A stretch of 7,152 nt of DNA from the NCBI GenBank assembly GCA_964608095.1, contig CAZSMK010000136.1, forward strand, positions 1-7,152, given 5' to 3'. Source of the stretch: CAZSMK01 sp964608095 (GTDB lineage: Bacteria > Sumerlaeota > Sumerlaeia > MWCT01 > JAGHBZ01). This document shows positions 6,949 through 7,152 of the stretch, one piece after another (within the stretch, counting starts at the first letter, position 1; each line of letters opens with the position of its first letter). The translations under genes were made by a program, and so were the position numbers. The notes under the pieces were generated by a model. It was not told the DNA's origin and ran no database searches. It worked only from the letters and a program-made list of their open reading frames with translations.

Positions 6949-6978
6949 ATTATATGATGGCGCGAAGGACACTCACAA
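6949..6978 (-). promoter_or_regulatory. Putative promoter close to the HExxH gene's ATG
   Basis: On the minus strand a perfect TATAAT (6954 down to 6949) is preceded, 18 bp upstream, by TTGTGA (6978 to 6973), four of six to TTGACA. Transcription would begin near 6942, leaving a leader of only one or two bases before the ATG at 6940. That agrees with the absence of a ribosome site and suggests a leaderless mRNA, unless transcription starts further upstream. Confidence 0.4.
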
Positions 6979-7020
6979 GTAATTCTTGGGGAAATAAAAC
7001 AATGTCTTTTCTCTCATTCA

Positions 7021-7050
7021 AGGAATAATAAAATACGGACGAAGACGTCC
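7021..7050 (-). terminator. Possible rho-independent terminator or attenuator hairpin
   Basis: On the minus strand, GGACG (7050-7046), loop TCTT and CGTCC (7041-7037) form a 5-bp hairpin followed by GTATTTTATTATT, a U-rich but interrupted tract. It could end transcription of a gene beyond the right edge, or act as an attenuator before the HExxH gene. The stem is short and the U-run impure. Confidence 0.4.
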
Positions 7051-7073
7051 CGAGGCGGGGCGTAAAAACGCCC
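7037..7073 (-). promoter_or_regulatory. Mutually exclusive hairpins (attenuator-like)
   Basis: In minus-strand order, segment A is GGGCGT (7073-7068), B is ACGCCCCG (7063-7056), C is CGGGACGT (7052-7045) and D is CGTCC (7041-7037). A pairs with B (6 bp, 4-nt loop). C pairs with D (5 bp, before the U-rich tract). B also pairs with C (8 bp with one G-U, 3-nt loop), which excludes both others. This A:B / C:D versus B:C arrangement is that of transcription attenuators. Function is inferred, and inverted repeats this close could also be a DNA-level element. Confidence 0.35.
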
Positions 7074-7074
7074 T

Positions 7075-7145
7075 CACTCCACACAGGTATTCGGATAGAC
7101 TTTCCGTTTGGATTCGGAAGAATAAAGACCTGCAGATGTGGAGTG
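7075..7145. repeat. 71-bp nested inverted repeat, possible structured RNA
   Basis: The ends CACTCCACA (7075-7083) and TGTGGAGTG (7137-7145) are a perfect 9-bp inverted repeat. Inside are CAGGT (7084-7088) with ACCTG (7128-7132), ATTC (7089-7092) with GAAT (7120-7123), and TTCCG (7102-7106) with CGGAA (7115-7119). The result is a long arm with asymmetric bulges. A direct repeat ATTCGGA occurs at 7089-7095 and 7112-7118. It sits immediately upstream, on the minus strand, of the attenuator-like hairpins. It may be an RNA domain or a small dispersed repeat. It matches no RNA family I recognise. Confidence 0.45.
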
Positions 7146-7152
7146 CAAGCGC

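Noticed and set aside
6954..7029. 24-codon plus-strand frame from ATG 6954
   Set aside because: Too short, no ribosome site, overlaps the minus-strand promoter region, and has no recognisable features.
7058..7073. Plus-strand hairpin GGGCGT/ACGCCC as a terminator
   Set aside because: No T-run follows on the plus strand (TCACTCC), and no plus-strand gene ends nearby.
7075..7152. tRNA or integron attC site at the right edge
   Set aside because: There is no acceptor/anticodon arrangement or T-arm consensus, and no GTTRRRY/RYYYAAC core sites.

Overview
The window looks like ordinary chromosome from a bacterium, probably an uncultivated, Gram-negative-type one. It has compact gene spacing, overlapping start and stop codons, Shine-Dalgarno sites before some genes, and moderate GC (roughly 45-50 % by eye). 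A LysM plus L,D-transpeptidase envelope protein and a long-form HisG confirm Bacteria, but nothing fixes a phylum. I see no rRNA, tRNA, CRISPR array, insertion sequence or integrase. No complete novel defence or mobile system is evident.

Left part (1-1793). The window opens inside or at the start of a small protein with an OB-fold-like pattern (4-456). A spacer of about 200 bp follows (457-665). It carries a coding-like frame interrupted by one in-frame stop, possibly a gene remnant. Next is a PHP-superfamily metallohydrolase of the CehA/McbA type (666-1793).

Centre (1790-5186). The PHP gene overlaps a full-length transketolase by ATGA (1790-3775), so the two are probably translated together. 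A 217-bp spacer follows with a perfect -35 hexamer inside an inverted repeat. It leads to a membrane-anchored L,D-transpeptidase-like protein with the order TM, TPR-like repeats, LysM, YkuD (3993-5186).

Right part (5179-7152). hisG, the first enzyme of histidine synthesis, overlaps the transpeptidase gene and forms a two-gene unit with it. Convergent to hisG, and overlapping its last 11 bp, is a minus-strand gene for a secreted protein with an HExxH metalloprotease signature (6050-6940). The last 200 bp, upstream of that gene, hold a putative minus-strand promoter close to its ATG. Further out lies a dense set of inverted repeats (7037-7145) that can fold into two mutually exclusive states on the minus strand, followed by a U-rich stretch. 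This resembles an attenuator or riboswitch-like leader, or alternatively the 3' end of a transcript from outside the window.

Togetherness. Transketolase makes ribose-5-phosphate, the precursor of PRPP, which HisG consumes. The two are metabolically adjacent, but they sit in different apparent transcription units, so the link is only suggestive. The most interesting items are the altered catalytic motifs in the transketolase (GDG read as SDA) and the YkuD domain (conserved Arg replaced by Gly), the unrecognised HExxH protein, and the structured region at the right edge.
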